In this document: piece after piece, positions 24,796 through 33,520 of the stretch
Layout of the letters: each line of letters begins with the position of its first letter
Numbering within the stretch: the first letter of the stretch is position 1
NCBI RefSeq assembly: GCF_030408355.1
Contig: NZ_CP046606.1
Coordinates: forward strand, 744,001 to 808,000
Length of the DNA: 64,000 nucleotides
Direction: 5' to 3'
DNA from: Corynebacterium afermentans subsp. afermentans
GTDB taxonomy: Bacteria > Actinomycetota > Actinomycetes > Mycobacteriales > Mycobacteriaceae
Notes under the pieces: model-generated
Database searches by the model: none
The model's input: only the letters and a program-made list of their open reading frames with translations
Told to the model about the DNA's origin: nothing
Made by a program: the position numbers and the translations under genes

Positions 24796-26061
24796 ATGAA
24801 CCCACGCGAGATCGCCGACATTGACGCTGCCCACATCTGGCACCCCTATGCGGAACCAGGGCAGTTCACCTACCCCGTCGAAAGCGCTAAGGGCCCATGC
24901 ATCGCACTTTTCGACGGGCGCGTGCTCATCGACGCCATGTCCTCCTGGTGGGCCGTCATCCACGGCCACTGCAACCCGCGTTTGGTCTCGGCGGCGGAGG
25001 CGCAGATTGCGAAGATGAGCCACGTCATGTTCGGCGGGCTCACCCACGAGCCGGCGGCGACGCTGACGAAACGCCTGCTGGAGTTGACCGGCGGGGCGTT
25101 TTCCCAGGTGTTCTACTCCGACTCAGGCTCGGTGTCGGTGGAGGTCGCGATGAAGATGGCGCTGCAGTACGCCATCGGGCAGGGGCACCCGGAGCGCACC
25201 ACGTTTTTGACCTGGCGCTCCGGCTACCACGGCGACACGTTCGCCACCATGAGCGTGTGCGACCCGCAAGGCGGCATGCACGCGATGTGGGGCGACGCGC
25301 TGAAACCGCAGGTGTTTGCCCCCGCGCCGCCGGTGCGCGGCGCATCGGCCGGCGAGCATGCGGCGTATTTGGACGAGTTCGCACGGCTGATCACACCGGA
25401 GATCGCCGGCGTGATCGTCGAGCCAGTGGTCCAGGGCGCCGGCGGCATGCGCTTTCACGACCCCGAGTTGCTGCAGGGGCTACGCCAGCTTTGCGACGCC
25501 TCCGGCATCCCCCTCATCGCCGACGAAATCGCCACCGGGTTCGGCCGCACCGGCCAGCTGTTCACCACCCTGGACAACGGCGTCGTGCCCGACATCATGT
25601 GCGTAGGCAAGGCGATGACCGGCGGGTTTATGACACTCGCAGCCACCCTGGCCATCGAGAAAATCGCCTCGGGGATGGAGCCGCGCGCGCTCATGCACGG
25701 CCCGACGTTTATGGCCAACCCGCTCGCCTGCGCGGTGGCGGCCGAGTCCGTTGCCATGGTGGCGGAGGGGAAGTGGCGCGACCAGGTCGCGCGGATCGAA
25801 GCGGAGCTCGAGCGTGGCCTTCGCCCGCTGGCGGACATCCCGGGCGTGGGCGATGTGCGTGTGCTTGGCGCCATCGGCGTGGTCGAGCTCGAACACGATG
25901 CGCCCATGCGCGAAACCACCGAAGCCGCCATGGCAGAAGGCGTCTGGATCCGCCCATTCGGTCGGCTGATCTACACCATGCCGCCCTACATCTGCACAGA
26001 AGAAGAGATTGCCCAGATCTGCCGGGGCATTGCGGCAGCAGTCAAGGAGGCCACGAAATGA
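24796..26061 (+). CDS. bioA: Adenosylmethionine-8-amino-7-oxononanoate aminotransferase
   Basis: 421 aa from ATG 24796. Class-III PLP aminotransferase: WHPYAEPGQF, MSSWWAVIHGHCNP (substrate pocket, BioA-specific SWW), DSGSVSVEVAMKMALQY, IADEIATGFGRTG and the PLP-lysine in VGKAMTGGFM. It converts KAPA to DAPA in biotin synthesis. The end overlaps bioD (ATGA), and a BioQ-like operator precedes it. Confidence 0.95.
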   Translation: MNPREIADIDAAHIWHPYAEPGQFTYPVESAKGPCIALFDGRVLIDAMSSWWAVIHGHCNPRLVSAAEAQIAKMSHVMFGGLTHEPAATLTKRLLELTGGAFSQVFYSDSGSVSVEVAMKMALQYAIGQGHPERTTFLTWRSGYHGDTFATMSVCDPQGGMHAMWGDALKPQVFAPAPPVRGASAGEHAAYLDEFARLITPEIAGVIVEPVVQGAGGMRFHDPELLQGLRQLCDASGIPLIADEIATGFGRTGQLFTTLDNGVVPDIMCVGKAMTGGFMTLAATLAIEKIASGMEPRALMHGPTFMANPLACAVAAESVAMVAEGKWRDQVARIEAELERGLRPLADIPGVGDVRVLGAIGVVELEHDAPMRETTEAAMAEGVWIRPFGRLIYTMPPYICTEEEIAQICRGIAAAVKEATK

Positions 26062-26726
26062 TCATTGCGGTAACCGGCACCAACACCGACGTGGGCAAAA
26101 CGGTGGCCACCGCCGCGATCGCAGCCGTGCTCAAACGCCGCGGCTTCGACGTGGTGGCCGCCAAGCCCATCCAGACGGGCGAGGAGGCGGGGCAGGGGGA
26201 TGCGTCAGCCGTCGCAAAGCTTGCTGGCATCGAGACGTTCGAGCGGTGGCGCTACCCGGAGCCCCTCGCCCCGAACCTCGCCGCGCGGCGCGCCGGGATC
26301 CAGACGCCGAGCCTGGACGAAGTCACCGAGTGGATCCGCAGCCTCGACGCCCCGGAGCGCGTGGTGCTGGTGGAAGGCGCCGGCGGGCTGCTCGTGCGGC
26401 TCGCGGACGACTACACCCTCGCCGACATCGCCAAAGCCACAGGCGCGCCGCTCGTGGTGGTCACCTCGCTGGGGCTGGGCAGCCTGAACCTCGCCGAGCT
26501 GACCTGCGTCCACGCCCGCGCGACGGGACTGGAGGTGCTGGGGCTCATCGGCGGCAGCATGCCGGACAACCCGAACCTGCCCACGCGCCTCAACGTCGAA
26601 GAGATGCCGGAAGTCACCGGCGCCGAGTACTGGGGCCACCTGCCGGAAGGCTGCGGGCGACTCAGCCAAGACGAGTTCGCCGACGTGGCCTGGGATGCGA
26701 TCGGGGCGCGAGTTAGTCCGCGATGA
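26058..26726 (+). CDS. bioD: Dethiobiotin synthetase
   Basis: 222 aa, ATG 26058 overlapping the bioA stop. P-loop TGTNTDVGKT at residues 6-15, AAKPIQTGEE substrate site, and VEGAGGLLVRL near 106-116 identify BioD, which closes the ureido ring of dethiobiotin using CO2 and ATP. bioB is not in the window, as is usual in corynebacteria where it is unlinked. The 3' end overlaps the convergent prfC by 14 bp. Confidence 0.95.
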   Translation: MIIAVTGTNTDVGKTVATAAIAAVLKRRGFDVVAAKPIQTGEEAGQGDASAVAKLAGIETFERWRYPEPLAPNLAARRAGIQTPSLDEVTEWIRSLDAPERVVLVEGAGGLLVRLADDYTLADIAKATGAPLVVVTSLGLGSLNLAELTCVHARATGLEVLGLIGGSMPDNPNLPTRLNVEEMPEVTGAEYWGHLPEGCGRLSQDEFADVAWDAIGARVSPR

Positions 26727-28344
26727 GCGGCTCGATGGTCAGCTCCGGGTGCTCTTTTTCCACGAACGCGAGCTTCCACTTGTCGCCGAACAGGGCGATG
26801 AGCTCGCCGTCGGTGCGGGTGAAGATTTCCACGCCGCGCTGACGGCCCAGCTCCGGCGCGGACTCCGCGTCGGTGCGGCGCGCCACCGAGTACGGGATCG
26901 GCTCGGTGACGGTCTCGACGTTGTACTCGTTTTCCATGCGCGCCTGCATGACCTCGAACTGCATCGGGCCGACGGCTGCCATGACGGGGGCGGCGTCGCC
27001 GCGGGCATCGTTGCGCAGGATCTGCACCACGCCCTCGGCGTCCAGCTGGTCCAGCGCTTTGCGGAACTGCTTGTACTTGCCCAGCGACTTCGCGCGCAAC
27101 GTGCGGAAGTGCTCCGGCGCGAACTGCGGCATCGGTGGGAACTGGACCTTCTTGCCGGCATAAATCGTGTCGCCGGGTGCCAGCGCGCCGGCGTTGACCA
27201 GGCCGATGATGTCGCCCGGGTACGCCGTCTCCACAGTGTCGCGGTTGCGGCCGAACACCGTCAGCGCGTACTTCGTGGAAAAGCTGCGCCCGGACTGCGC
27301 GTGCGTGACCTGCATGCCGCGGTCGAACTCGCCGGAAACCACGCGCATGAACGCCAGGGTGTCGCGGTGGTTTTTATCCATGCCAGCCTGAACCTTAAAC
27401 ACCACGCCGGAGAAGTCGTCGCCGACCTCGCGCTGCTCGTCCATCGCAGTGGTGGACGCCTCGACGGCCTTCGGGTCGGACGCGCGGCCCTCGGGCGCGG
27501 GGGCGATGGCGCACAGCGTGTCCAGGATCTGGTGCACGCCGAAGTTCAGCATCGCGGAGGCGAAGATGATCGGCGAGGTGATGCACTGTTCGAAGAGTTG
27601 CTGGTCGTGAACGGCGCCGTCTTCAAGCAGAAGCGACGCCTCCTCGACGGCGGTCTCCCACACGTCGCCTTCCTTCGCCTCCGCCTCGTCGGGGGAGTAG
27701 TGCTCCTCCGGGGCGATGGTGGAGCCGCCGGCGGTGCGCGTGAAGTGCACATATCCGTCGATGTCGCCGTCGCGGGAGACGTGCGCCAGCCCGCGGAAAT
27801 CGCCTGCCTCGCCCACTGGCCAGTACAGCGGAGTCGGCTGCAGGTCGATCTCGGAGACGATCTCGTCGACAAGCTCGAGCGGCTCGCGGCCCACGCGGTC
27901 CCACTTGTTAATCACGGTGACAATCGGCAACCCGCGCGCCTTGCACACGCGGAAAAGTTTCAGGGTTTGCGGCTCGAGGCCTTTGGCTGCGTCGATAAGC
28001 ATCACTGCGGCATCGACGGCGGAAAGCACACGGTAGGTGTCCTCGGAGAAGTCCGCGTGGCCCGGCGTGTCCACCAAGTTGACCACGTACGGCTCGCCCT
28101 CGTGGCCGTCGGGGGCGTACTCGAACTGCAGCGCCGAGGAGGCGACCGAGATGCCGCGGTCTTTTTCCATCTCCATCCAGTCCGACACGGTGGACTTGCG
28201 GTTGCCCTTGCCGTGCACCGCTCCGGCCTCCGAAATCACGTGCGCGTGCAGCGCCAGCGCCTCCGTAATCGTCGACTTACCGGCGTCCGGGTGGGCGATG
28301 ACGGCGAATGTGCGGCGGCGCGCGGCCTCGGAAACGGTACTCAT
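26713..28344 (-). CDS. prfC: Peptide chain release factor 3
   Basis: 543 aa translational GTPase: G1 AHPDAGKST, G3 DTPGH, G4 NKWD, with the RF3-specific RRRTFAVIAHPDAGKS start and the domain III (RNDARGDAAPVMAAVGPMQFEV). It recycles RF1/RF2 from terminated ribosomes. Single gene, convergent with bioD; nothing odd. Confidence 0.96.
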   Translation of the reverse strand: MSTVSEAARRRTFAVIAHPDAGKSTITEALALHAHVISEAGAVHGKGNRKSTVSDWMEMEKDRGISVASSALQFEYAPDGHEGEPYVVNLVDTPGHADFSEDTYRVLSAVDAAVMLIDAAKGLEPQTLKLFRVCKARGLPIVTVINKWDRVGREPLELVDEIVSEIDLQPTPLYWPVGEAGDFRGLAHVSRDGDIDGYVHFTRTAGGSTIAPEEHYSPDEAEAKEGDVWETAVEEASLLLEDGAVHDQQLFEQCITSPIIFASAMLNFGVHQILDTLCAIAPAPEGRASDPKAVEASTTAMDEQREVGDDFSGVVFKVQAGMDKNHRDTLAFMRVVSGEFDRGMQVTHAQSGRSFSTKYALTVFGRNRDTVETAYPGDIIGLVNAGALAPGDTIYAGKKVQFPPMPQFAPEHFRTLRAKSLGKYKQFRKALDQLDAEGVVQILRNDARGDAAPVMAAVGPMQFEVMQARMENEYNVETVTEPIPYSVARRTDAESAPELGRQRGVEIFTRTDGELIALFGDKWKLAFVEKEHPELTIEPLIAD

Positions 28345-28391
28345 AAGCAGCTAGCTTATCGACGCACCTCCGGCCAAGTACAGTCGTGTCC

Positions 28392-28931
28392 ATGACAACA
28401 ATCGGAGTGTTTCTCGGATCCGTACGCACCGGCCGCATCGGCGAAGATGTCGGCGCCTGGGTGATGGACGCCGCCGCCGAGCGCGACGCGGACTACCGCC
28501 TGCTCGACCTGGCCGATTTCGACGTGCCGCACCTGACCGCCGAGGTCGTGCCTGGTGCGGCGAACAAGCAGTACGACGACCCGGTGGTAACCCGCTGGTC
28601 CGAGGCGGTGGACGCCTGCGACGGGTTCGTCTTTGTAACGCCCGAGTACAACCACTCCATCCCGGGCACGATGAAAAACGCCTTCGATTCGCTCTTCGGC
28701 GAGTGGGCTGGAAAGCCCGTGGCGTTCGTGGGCTACGGCGGCGACGGCGGCGTGCGCGCGGTGGAGCACTGGCGCCAGATTGTGGCGAACCTGTCCATGC
28801 GCGGCATTCGCAACCAGGTGGCGCTGGACATTTTTGGCGAGGACGTTGAAGACGGCGAGCTCGCCCCGCGCGAGGACAAGCAGGCGGCGCTCACGCGCGC
28901 GCTGAGCGACCTGGAGGCCGAGCTGGGCTAG
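28392..28931 (+). CDS. NADPH-dependent FMN reductase family protein
   Basis: 179 aa from ATG 28392; a TACAGT box ends 7 nt upstream, suggesting leaderless expression. Flavodoxin-like fold with GVFLGSVRTGRIGEDVGAWV (FMN phosphate site) and VFVTPEYNHSIPGTMKNAFD, the signature of the NADPH-FMN/azoreductase/chromate-reductase family. Likely a cytoplasmic quinone or flavin reductase. The last 4 bp overlap the convergent gene. Confidence 0.9.
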   Translation: MTTIGVFLGSVRTGRIGEDVGAWVMDAAAERDADYRLLDLADFDVPHLTAEVVPGAANKQYDDPVVTRWSEAVDACDGFVFVTPEYNHSIPGTMKNAFDSLFGEWAGKPVAFVGYGGDGGVRAVEHWRQIVANLSMRGIRNQVALDIFGEDVEDGELAPREDKQAALTRALSDLEAELG

Positions 28932-29497
28932 TCCGCCAGCGGGAGCTCGAACTTCAGGCCCTCGCATGTGATGCGCCCGGGCTGCTTGCCGTTCCACTCG
29001 GGCGTGAAGCCGACCTCCTCGAGCGCTTTGACGACCGCCCGGCCGATTTCGGCGTCGGACTCGTCGCCGGGGTTGTCCAGGGAGCTGAAGCCGAATAGGA
29101 GTTCGCCGGTGTGGATGACGCTGTCGATGTCCTGCATGGTGCAGTAGGCGTAGCCTTTATGGCCGTCTTCGCGGGCGACGTCGGCGCCGTCCTCGGCGGC
29201 CTCGCCCATGTCGTAGCCCTCGTCGAAGGAGAAGGCGAGATCGCGCTTGGCCAGGGCGTCGCGCAGCGCGTCGATGCGTTTGGCATCCTCGGAGGCTTCG
29301 GGGACTAAGCGGGCGTATTCGTCCCGGACCTCCTCGAAGACGGACACGGGGACCCCGTCGTCCTCGAGTCCGGCGGTGATCATGTCTGCGCTCCAGCCGT
29401 GGCAGAGCTGCAGGGAGATTGCGCTGGTGGTCTCGTCGGGTTCAAAAAGGCCGGGTGCGGGCGGGTACTTGCTGTCGAACATGGCGTGGTGTGTCAT
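28928..29497 (-). CDS. DUF6891-type hypothetical protein
   Basis: 189 aa from ATG 29497 (MTHHAMFDSKYPPAPGLFEP). The central KGYAYCTMQDIDSVIHTGELLFGFSSLDN and the terminal EVGFTPEWNGKQPGRITCEGLKFELP recall the DUF6891 family, acidic cytoplasmic proteins of unknown role. Family naming is from memory. It ends against the FMN reductase gene and starts 10 bp from the pth stop. Confidence 0.7.
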   Translation of the reverse strand: MTHHAMFDSKYPPAPGLFEPDETTSAISLQLCHGWSADMITAGLEDDGVPVSVFEEVRDEYARLVPEASEDAKRIDALRDALAKRDLAFSFDEGYDMGEAAEDGADVAREDGHKGYAYCTMQDIDSVIHTGELLFGFSSLDNPGDESDAEIGRAVVKALEEVGFTPEWNGKQPGRITCEGLKFELPLAD

Positions 29498-29507
29498 GCC
29501 CCACACG

Positions 29508-30086
29508 CTACCGTGCGGCGTGGATCACATTCTGGGTCTTGCCCAGGCCTTCGCTGATAATCAGCTGCGAGGCTTCGGCGGCGAGCGCGACCTGGGCGGA
29601 AATGTCACCCTCGATGGGGGAGAGCACCCAGTCCGGCACCGCCACACCTTTCGGCGGGCGCCCGATGCCCATGCGCACACGCAGGTAGTCGCGGGTGCCC
29701 AGGTGTTCGGTGATGGACTTCAGCCCGTTGTGGCCGTTTTCGTTGCCGCCGAGTTTCACGCGCACTTTCCCGGCGGGCAGGTCCAGCTCGTCGTGCACCA
29801 CGATGATGCGCTCCGGCGTAACCCCCAGGGCCTGGGCCAGCGGGCCGACGGCCTCGCCGGTGGTGTTCATGTACGTCGTGGACCGGGCGTAAGCCACGCC
29901 GTCGCGCACCTGCACATGGGCTTTGATGCCGGGCACCGGCTTGAGCTGGTCGGCGAGCTCGTCGAGCGCCATGTACCCCACGTTGTGCCTGGTGGCGGCG
30001 TATTTCGCACCCGGGTTGCCCAGCCCCACCACGAGCCACTCCGCCTCCAGTGTGGGTGTGCGTTTGCGCCTGAAGAATCCGAACAT
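29508..30086 (-). CDS. pth: Peptidyl-tRNA hydrolase, paralogue 1
   Basis: 192 aa from ATG 30086; TAAAGT lies exactly 7 nt upstream (30099-30094). LVVGLGNPGAKYAATRHNVGYM holds the catalytic His, VVHDELDLPAGKVRVKLGGNENGHNGLKSI the conserved core and Asp. It recycles peptidyl-tRNA shed from ribosomes. A basic N-terminal extension of ~14 residues (MFGFFRRKRTPTLEA) distinguishes it from the second copy at 32107-32658. Both appear intact. Confidence 0.92.
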   Translation of the reverse strand: MFGFFRRKRTPTLEAEWLVVGLGNPGAKYAATRHNVGYMALDELADQLKPVPGIKAHVQVRDGVAYARSTTYMNTTGEAVGPLAQALGVTPERIIVVHDELDLPAGKVRVKLGGNENGHNGLKSITEHLGTRDYLRVRMGIGRPPKGVAVPDWVLSPIEGDISAQVALAAEASQLIISEGLGKTQNVIHAAR

Positions 30087-30102
30087 GATGCATACTTTAG
30101 CC

Positions 30103-30975
30103 ATGGACTTTCCACGCGTAGTCGCAGCGCCCATGGCCGGCGGGCCGTCCACGCCCGCGCTCGTCAACGCGGTGAGCTTCGGGTTCATCGCACTCGGCAC
30201 CTGCACCGCCGTCCAAGCACGCGAGTGGCTCGCCGCGTGCGAGCCGCCGTTCGGCGCCAACCTGTTTGTGCCGCAGCGCGAGCCTTTGCTTGACGACGTC
30301 CTCACGCTCGCCGGCCGCCTCCACCAAAAAGTCCCGGACGTCTCCTCCGATTACGCGGAGAAGTTCGCGCTCGTTCTTGACGCCGCGCCGGCCGTGGTCT
30401 CGTCCACGTTCGGTTGCTTCACCGAAGCCGAGATCGCCCAACTGCACGCCGCGGGCTCGGAGGCGTGGGCGACGGTAACCAACCCGGTCGAGATCGCCGA
30501 GGCGCAGCGCAGGGGCGTCGACGGCATGATCGTCCAGGGCCCGCGCGCCGGCGGCCACCGCGCAACCTGGGACCAGCACGACGATCCCGATCAGCGCCCG
30601 CTGGAGGAGCTGCTCGCGCTCGCGGACGGTCCGGTGATCGCGGCGGGAGGGGTGCGGGGACCGGAGGACGTCGCCAAGCTTGATGCCCCCGTCGCCTGCG
30701 GCACCGCGTTCTTGCTCGCCGACGAAGCCGGCACCAGCGCGCGCAACCGCGACCTGCTGCGCACGGACACGCCCGCGGTGGTCACCCGCGCGTTTTCCGG
30801 GCGGTGGGCGAGCGGGGTGGAAACCGCCTTCACCCGCGAGCACCCGGACCTGCCGCCGACCTACCCGTACCTACGCCCCATGACCAGGGACAACGACTAC
30901 TGCCTCGTTGGCGCGGACCGCGGCGAGCTCATGGCAGCCCCAGCGCGCGAGATCGAGCGGATGCTAACGCCGTAG
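30103..30975 (+). CDS. Nitronate monooxygenase (NMO/2-nitropropane dioxygenase family)
   Basis: 290 aa TIM-barrel flavoprotein from ATG 30103. FMN-binding VVAAPMAGGPSTPALVNAVS at the start and VQGPRAGGHRATW with the active-site His region, then VIAAGGVRGPEDVA. Shorter than class-I NMOs, as is common in actinobacteria. Detoxifies nitronates such as propionate 3-nitronate. Its CATACT box (30091-30096) overlaps the divergent pth promoter. Confidence 0.83.
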   Translation: MDFPRVVAAPMAGGPSTPALVNAVSFGFIALGTCTAVQAREWLAACEPPFGANLFVPQREPLLDDVLTLAGRLHQKVPDVSSDYAEKFALVLDAAPAVVSSTFGCFTEAEIAQLHAAGSEAWATVTNPVEIAEAQRRGVDGMIVQGPRAGGHRATWDQHDDPDQRPLEELLALADGPVIAAGGVRGPEDVAKLDAPVACGTAFLLADEAGTSARNRDLLRTDTPAVVTRAFSGRWASGVETAFTREHPDLPPTYPYLRPMTRDNDYCLVGADRGELMAAPAREIERMLTP

Positions 30976-30998
30976 CCGGCCGGGGCGATGTTTTAGGT

Positions 30999-31310
30999 AT
31001 GAAACTTTCCAAGATTGCCATCGCCACCGCAACCACCGGCGCGCTTGCGATGGGCGCGCTCGCCCCGGCCGCTCCCGCCGCGCCTGCCGAAAACGACCGC
31101 GCGTACAGCGGCAGCTCCTGGGGGCTGTACAGCTTCCTCATGACCAACATCATGAACGGGCTCGACCAGATCAACGGCGGCGCGGACAGGCACCCGACCG
31201 AGAAATTCGGTGGGGTCATGCTCAGCGCGTTGCCGCTGGCGATCCTGCTGTTCCCGCTGCAGATGATCGCCGAGGCTGAGGTCCGCCTGCTGGACCGCTT
31301 GGGCGTCTAG
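30999..31310 (+). CDS. Small secreted hypothetical protein
   Basis: 103 aa from ATG 30999, 23 bp after the NMO gene. Signal peptide at 1-28 with an Ala-X-Ala region (APAAPAAPA) then a short polar stretch (ENDRAYSGSSWGLYSFLMTN) and a hydrophobic helix (MLSALPLAILLFPLQMIAE). Similar tiny exported proteins are frequent in corynebacteria. No family recognised. Ends 4 bp inside the convergent FAH gene. Confidence 0.72.
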   Translation: MKLSKIAIATATTGALAMGALAPAAPAAPAENDRAYSGSSWGLYSFLMTNIMNGLDQINGGADRHPTEKFGGVMLSALPLAILLFPLQMIAEAEVRLLDRLGV

Positions 31311-32101
31311 TACACCCGCGTCGTGTTCTCGATCGCGCCCAAGCCCTCGATTTCCACGCGCACGGTGTCGCCGTCGGCGAGGTAGCGCTTCGGCTCGCGG
31401 GCGTGGCCCACGCCGGCGGGCGTGCCGGTGGCGATGACGTCGCCGGGCTCGAGCGGGTAGAGATGCGAGATGAACTCCACCAGCTTCGCCGGGGTGAACA
31501 CCAGATCGTCGGTGGGGGCGTGCTGCATCACCTCGCCGTTGACGGTGGTGGTGATCGCAGGGCCCGGCTGCCACTCGGTGTCCAGCCACGGGCCGAAGCC
31601 GGCGGTCTTCTCCAGCGATTTGCCCTGATGCCACTGCTGCGTGCGCTTTTGAAAGTGGCGCTGGGTGTAGTCGTTGATCACCGAGTAGCCCGCGATGTGC
31701 TCCGCGCCGTCTATGGCGTGGCGGGCGCGGGTGCCGATGATGACCGCGAGCTCGCCCTCGAAATCGAGCGTGTCGGCGTTGAAGCTGGGCACTTCGGCGT
31801 CGTCGTAGGCGCCGATGAGCGCCTCCGGGTACTTGATAAACAAGGTGGGCACATCGGGTTGCTCGTGGCCCATCTCCGCGATGTGCTTGGCGTAGTTCAG
31901 GCCGACGCAGATGATCTTGCCAGGCCGCGGGATCACCGGCGCGAGGTCGCCAGGGGCGAAGGTGATCTCCTCGCCTTCGTCGAAGGTGCCGTCGCGCAAC
32001 AGCTTGCCGACGTCCTCCGCGCCCAGCTTGACCGCCCTATTGTCATCGGTGATGCGCGCGGCGGTGGTGGTGTCTCCGGTTCTGATCGTGGCAAGTTTCA
32101 T
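31307..32101 (-). CDS. Fumarylacetoacetate hydrolase family protein
   Basis: 264 aa. C-terminal FAH domain with KIICVGLNYAKHIAEMG, metal ligands in LDFEGELAVIIG and the following NDYTQRHFQ, and GDVIATGTPAGVGHAREP. The family cleaves or decarboxylates acylpyruvates and 2-oxo-alkenoates in aromatic catabolism, or oxaloacetate. Exact substrate unknown. It precedes the second pth by 5 bp on the same strand, so co-transcribed from rplY-pth is possible. Confidence 0.88.
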   Translation of the reverse strand: MKLATIRTGDTTTAARITDDNRAVKLGAEDVGKLLRDGTFDEGEEITFAPGDLAPVIPRPGKIICVGLNYAKHIAEMGHEQPDVPTLFIKYPEALIGAYDDAEVPSFNADTLDFEGELAVIIGTRARHAIDGAEHIAGYSVINDYTQRHFQKRTQQWHQGKSLEKTAGFGPWLDTEWQPGPAITTTVNGEVMQHAPTDDLVFTPAKLVEFISHLYPLEPGDVIATGTPAGVGHAREPKRYLADGDTVRVEIEGLGAIENTTRVY

Positions 32102-32106
32102 GCGCG

Positions 32107-32658
32107 CTAGCCTATCGCGCGCAGGATCTCATCCGCCGCGTCCGCCGACGCGATAGCCAGATCCACCTGCTCTTTCGCGCTGAATGGTTTGAGCACGTAG
32201 TCCGCCGGCGCCATCCTCCCCGGCGGGCGGCCGATGCCCACCGCCACCTTGTTATACGGCTTGCCGCCTAAAGATTTCGTGATGGACTTCAACCCGTTGT
32301 GCCCGTGGTCGCCGCCGCCGAGGCGCAGCTTCACCTCGCCGAGCTCCAAGTCCAGCTCGTCGTGCACCACGTACAAATCGGCCGGCTGCACGCCGAAGTA
32401 ATCCATCAACGCTTTGACGGGGCCGCCGGAGACGTTCATGAAAGACTGGGTGCGGGCGATGACCGCATGGTCGTCGTCAAGCAAGCGCCCCTTCGCCAGC
32501 TCGGCGATCTCCGTGTTCGTGCGCTTGTGCACCGCAAGCTGCGCCGGCATGGGGGTCGCGCGGCCGAGCAGTTCCTCCACGACGAACACGCCCGCGTTGT
32601 GCCGCGTGGCGGCGTACTGCGGGCCGGGGTTGCCAAGGCCGACGATCAAGATAGTCAC
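32107..32658 (-). CDS. pth: Peptidyl-tRNA hydrolase, paralogue 2
   Basis: 183 aa from GTG 32658 (VTILIVGLGNPGPQYAATRH). The active-site His (RHNAG), FMNVSGGPVKALMDYF and VVHDELDLELGEVKLRLGGGDHGHNGLKSI are intact. It lies downstream of rplY in the classic ribosomal rplY-pth order, suggesting this is the housekeeping copy, though a terminator sits between them. A second copy lies 2 kb away. Confidence 0.92.
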   Translation of the reverse strand: MTILIVGLGNPGPQYAATRHNAGVFVVEELLGRATPMPAQLAVHKRTNTEIAELAKGRLLDDDHAVIARTQSFMNVSGGPVKALMDYFGVQPADLYVVHDELDLELGEVKLRLGGGDHGHNGLKSITKSLGGKPYNKVAVGIGRPPGRMAPADYVLKPFSAKEQVDLAIASADAADEILRAIG

Positions 32659-32690
32659 GCCCACGAGGATAACCCACCCGAGAATGCGGA

Positions 32691-32724
32691 AAACCCGCCG
32701 CCGCGGCAATGCGGGGGCGGGTTT
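32691..32724 (-). terminator. Rho-independent terminator after rplY
   Basis: AAACCCGCC (32691-32699) pairs with GGCGGGTTT (32716-32724); on the minus strand the stem is followed by TTTT. It sits 14 bp past the rplY stop and before pth. Confidence 0.75.
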
Positions 32725-32738
32725 AAGCAGGGGAGGGT

Positions 32739-33386
32739 TTACTCCTCGCCCTTCTCCTCAGCCGGAGCGTCGGACTCGGCGCCGGCCTCAGCGCCGCCTT
32801 CCTCAGCCGCCTCGGCCTCAGCTTCGAGGTCCTCGTCAACCTGCTCGTAGGTGACGTTGACGATGAGGGTCTCTGCATCGGAGATGAGCTCTGCGCCTTC
32901 CGGCAGCTTGACATCGGTTGCGTAGAGAGCGTCGCCGATCTCCTTGCCCTCGATGGACACGGTCAGCTCGTCCGGGATGGACAGCGCGTCGATCTCGATC
33001 TCGACGTAGTCGGTCTCCTGCAGCACAACTGCGCCCGGAGCGGCCTCGCCCTCCATGACAACCGGGACCTCGACGGTGACCTTCTCGCCGCGCTTAATGC
33101 CGAACAGGTCGATGTGGTCGATGTCCAGGGTGATCACGTTCTGGTCGATGTGCTTGACCATGGCCATCAGCTTCTCGCCGTCGAGCTCGAGCTCGACGAT
33201 GGCGTTGGCGCCGTCGTTACGCACGATCGCGGTCATCTCGATGAGGTCGACCGCGAAGTGGATGTTCTCGATGCCCTTTTCGTACAGGACACCCGGGATC
33301 TTGCCGTCGCGGCGCAGACGGCGTGCGGAGCCTTTGCCGAACTCCTCGCGACGCTCACCCTTGATGACGGTGGGGGTAATAGCCAT
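32739..33386 (-). CDS. rplY: 50S ribosomal protein L25/CTC
   Basis: 215 aa from ATG 33386, preceded by GAAGGAG 7 nt upstream. Residues 1-95 are the L25 5S-rRNA-binding domain (EEFGKGSARRLRRDGKIPGVLY), 95-185 the TL5/CTC beta domain, and the rest an acidic Glu/Ala tail (DEDLEAEAEAAEEGGAEAGAES). The long CTC form is usual in actinobacteria. Followed by an intrinsic terminator. Confidence 0.95.
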   Translation of the reverse strand: MAITPTVIKGERREEFGKGSARRLRRDGKIPGVLYEKGIENIHFAVDLIEMTAIVRNDGANAIVELELDGEKLMAMVKHIDQNVITLDIDHIDLFGIKRGEKVTVEVPVVMEGEAAPGAVVLQETDYVEIEIDALSIPDELTVSIEGKEIGDALYATDVKLPEGAELISDAETLIVNVTYEQVDEDLEAEAEAAEEGGAEAGAESDAPAEEKGEE

Positions 33387-33520
33387 GTTGTACTCCTTCG
33401 TGTGTGAAGGGCCACAGGCCTTGCCTGCGACCACTAAACGGATATGTGCTCGTCGAGTGATCGCAAAAGGATCTCAAAATCGCGTCGATAACGGCCCTTT
33501 AAAGGCCCTCGCCGAGACTG

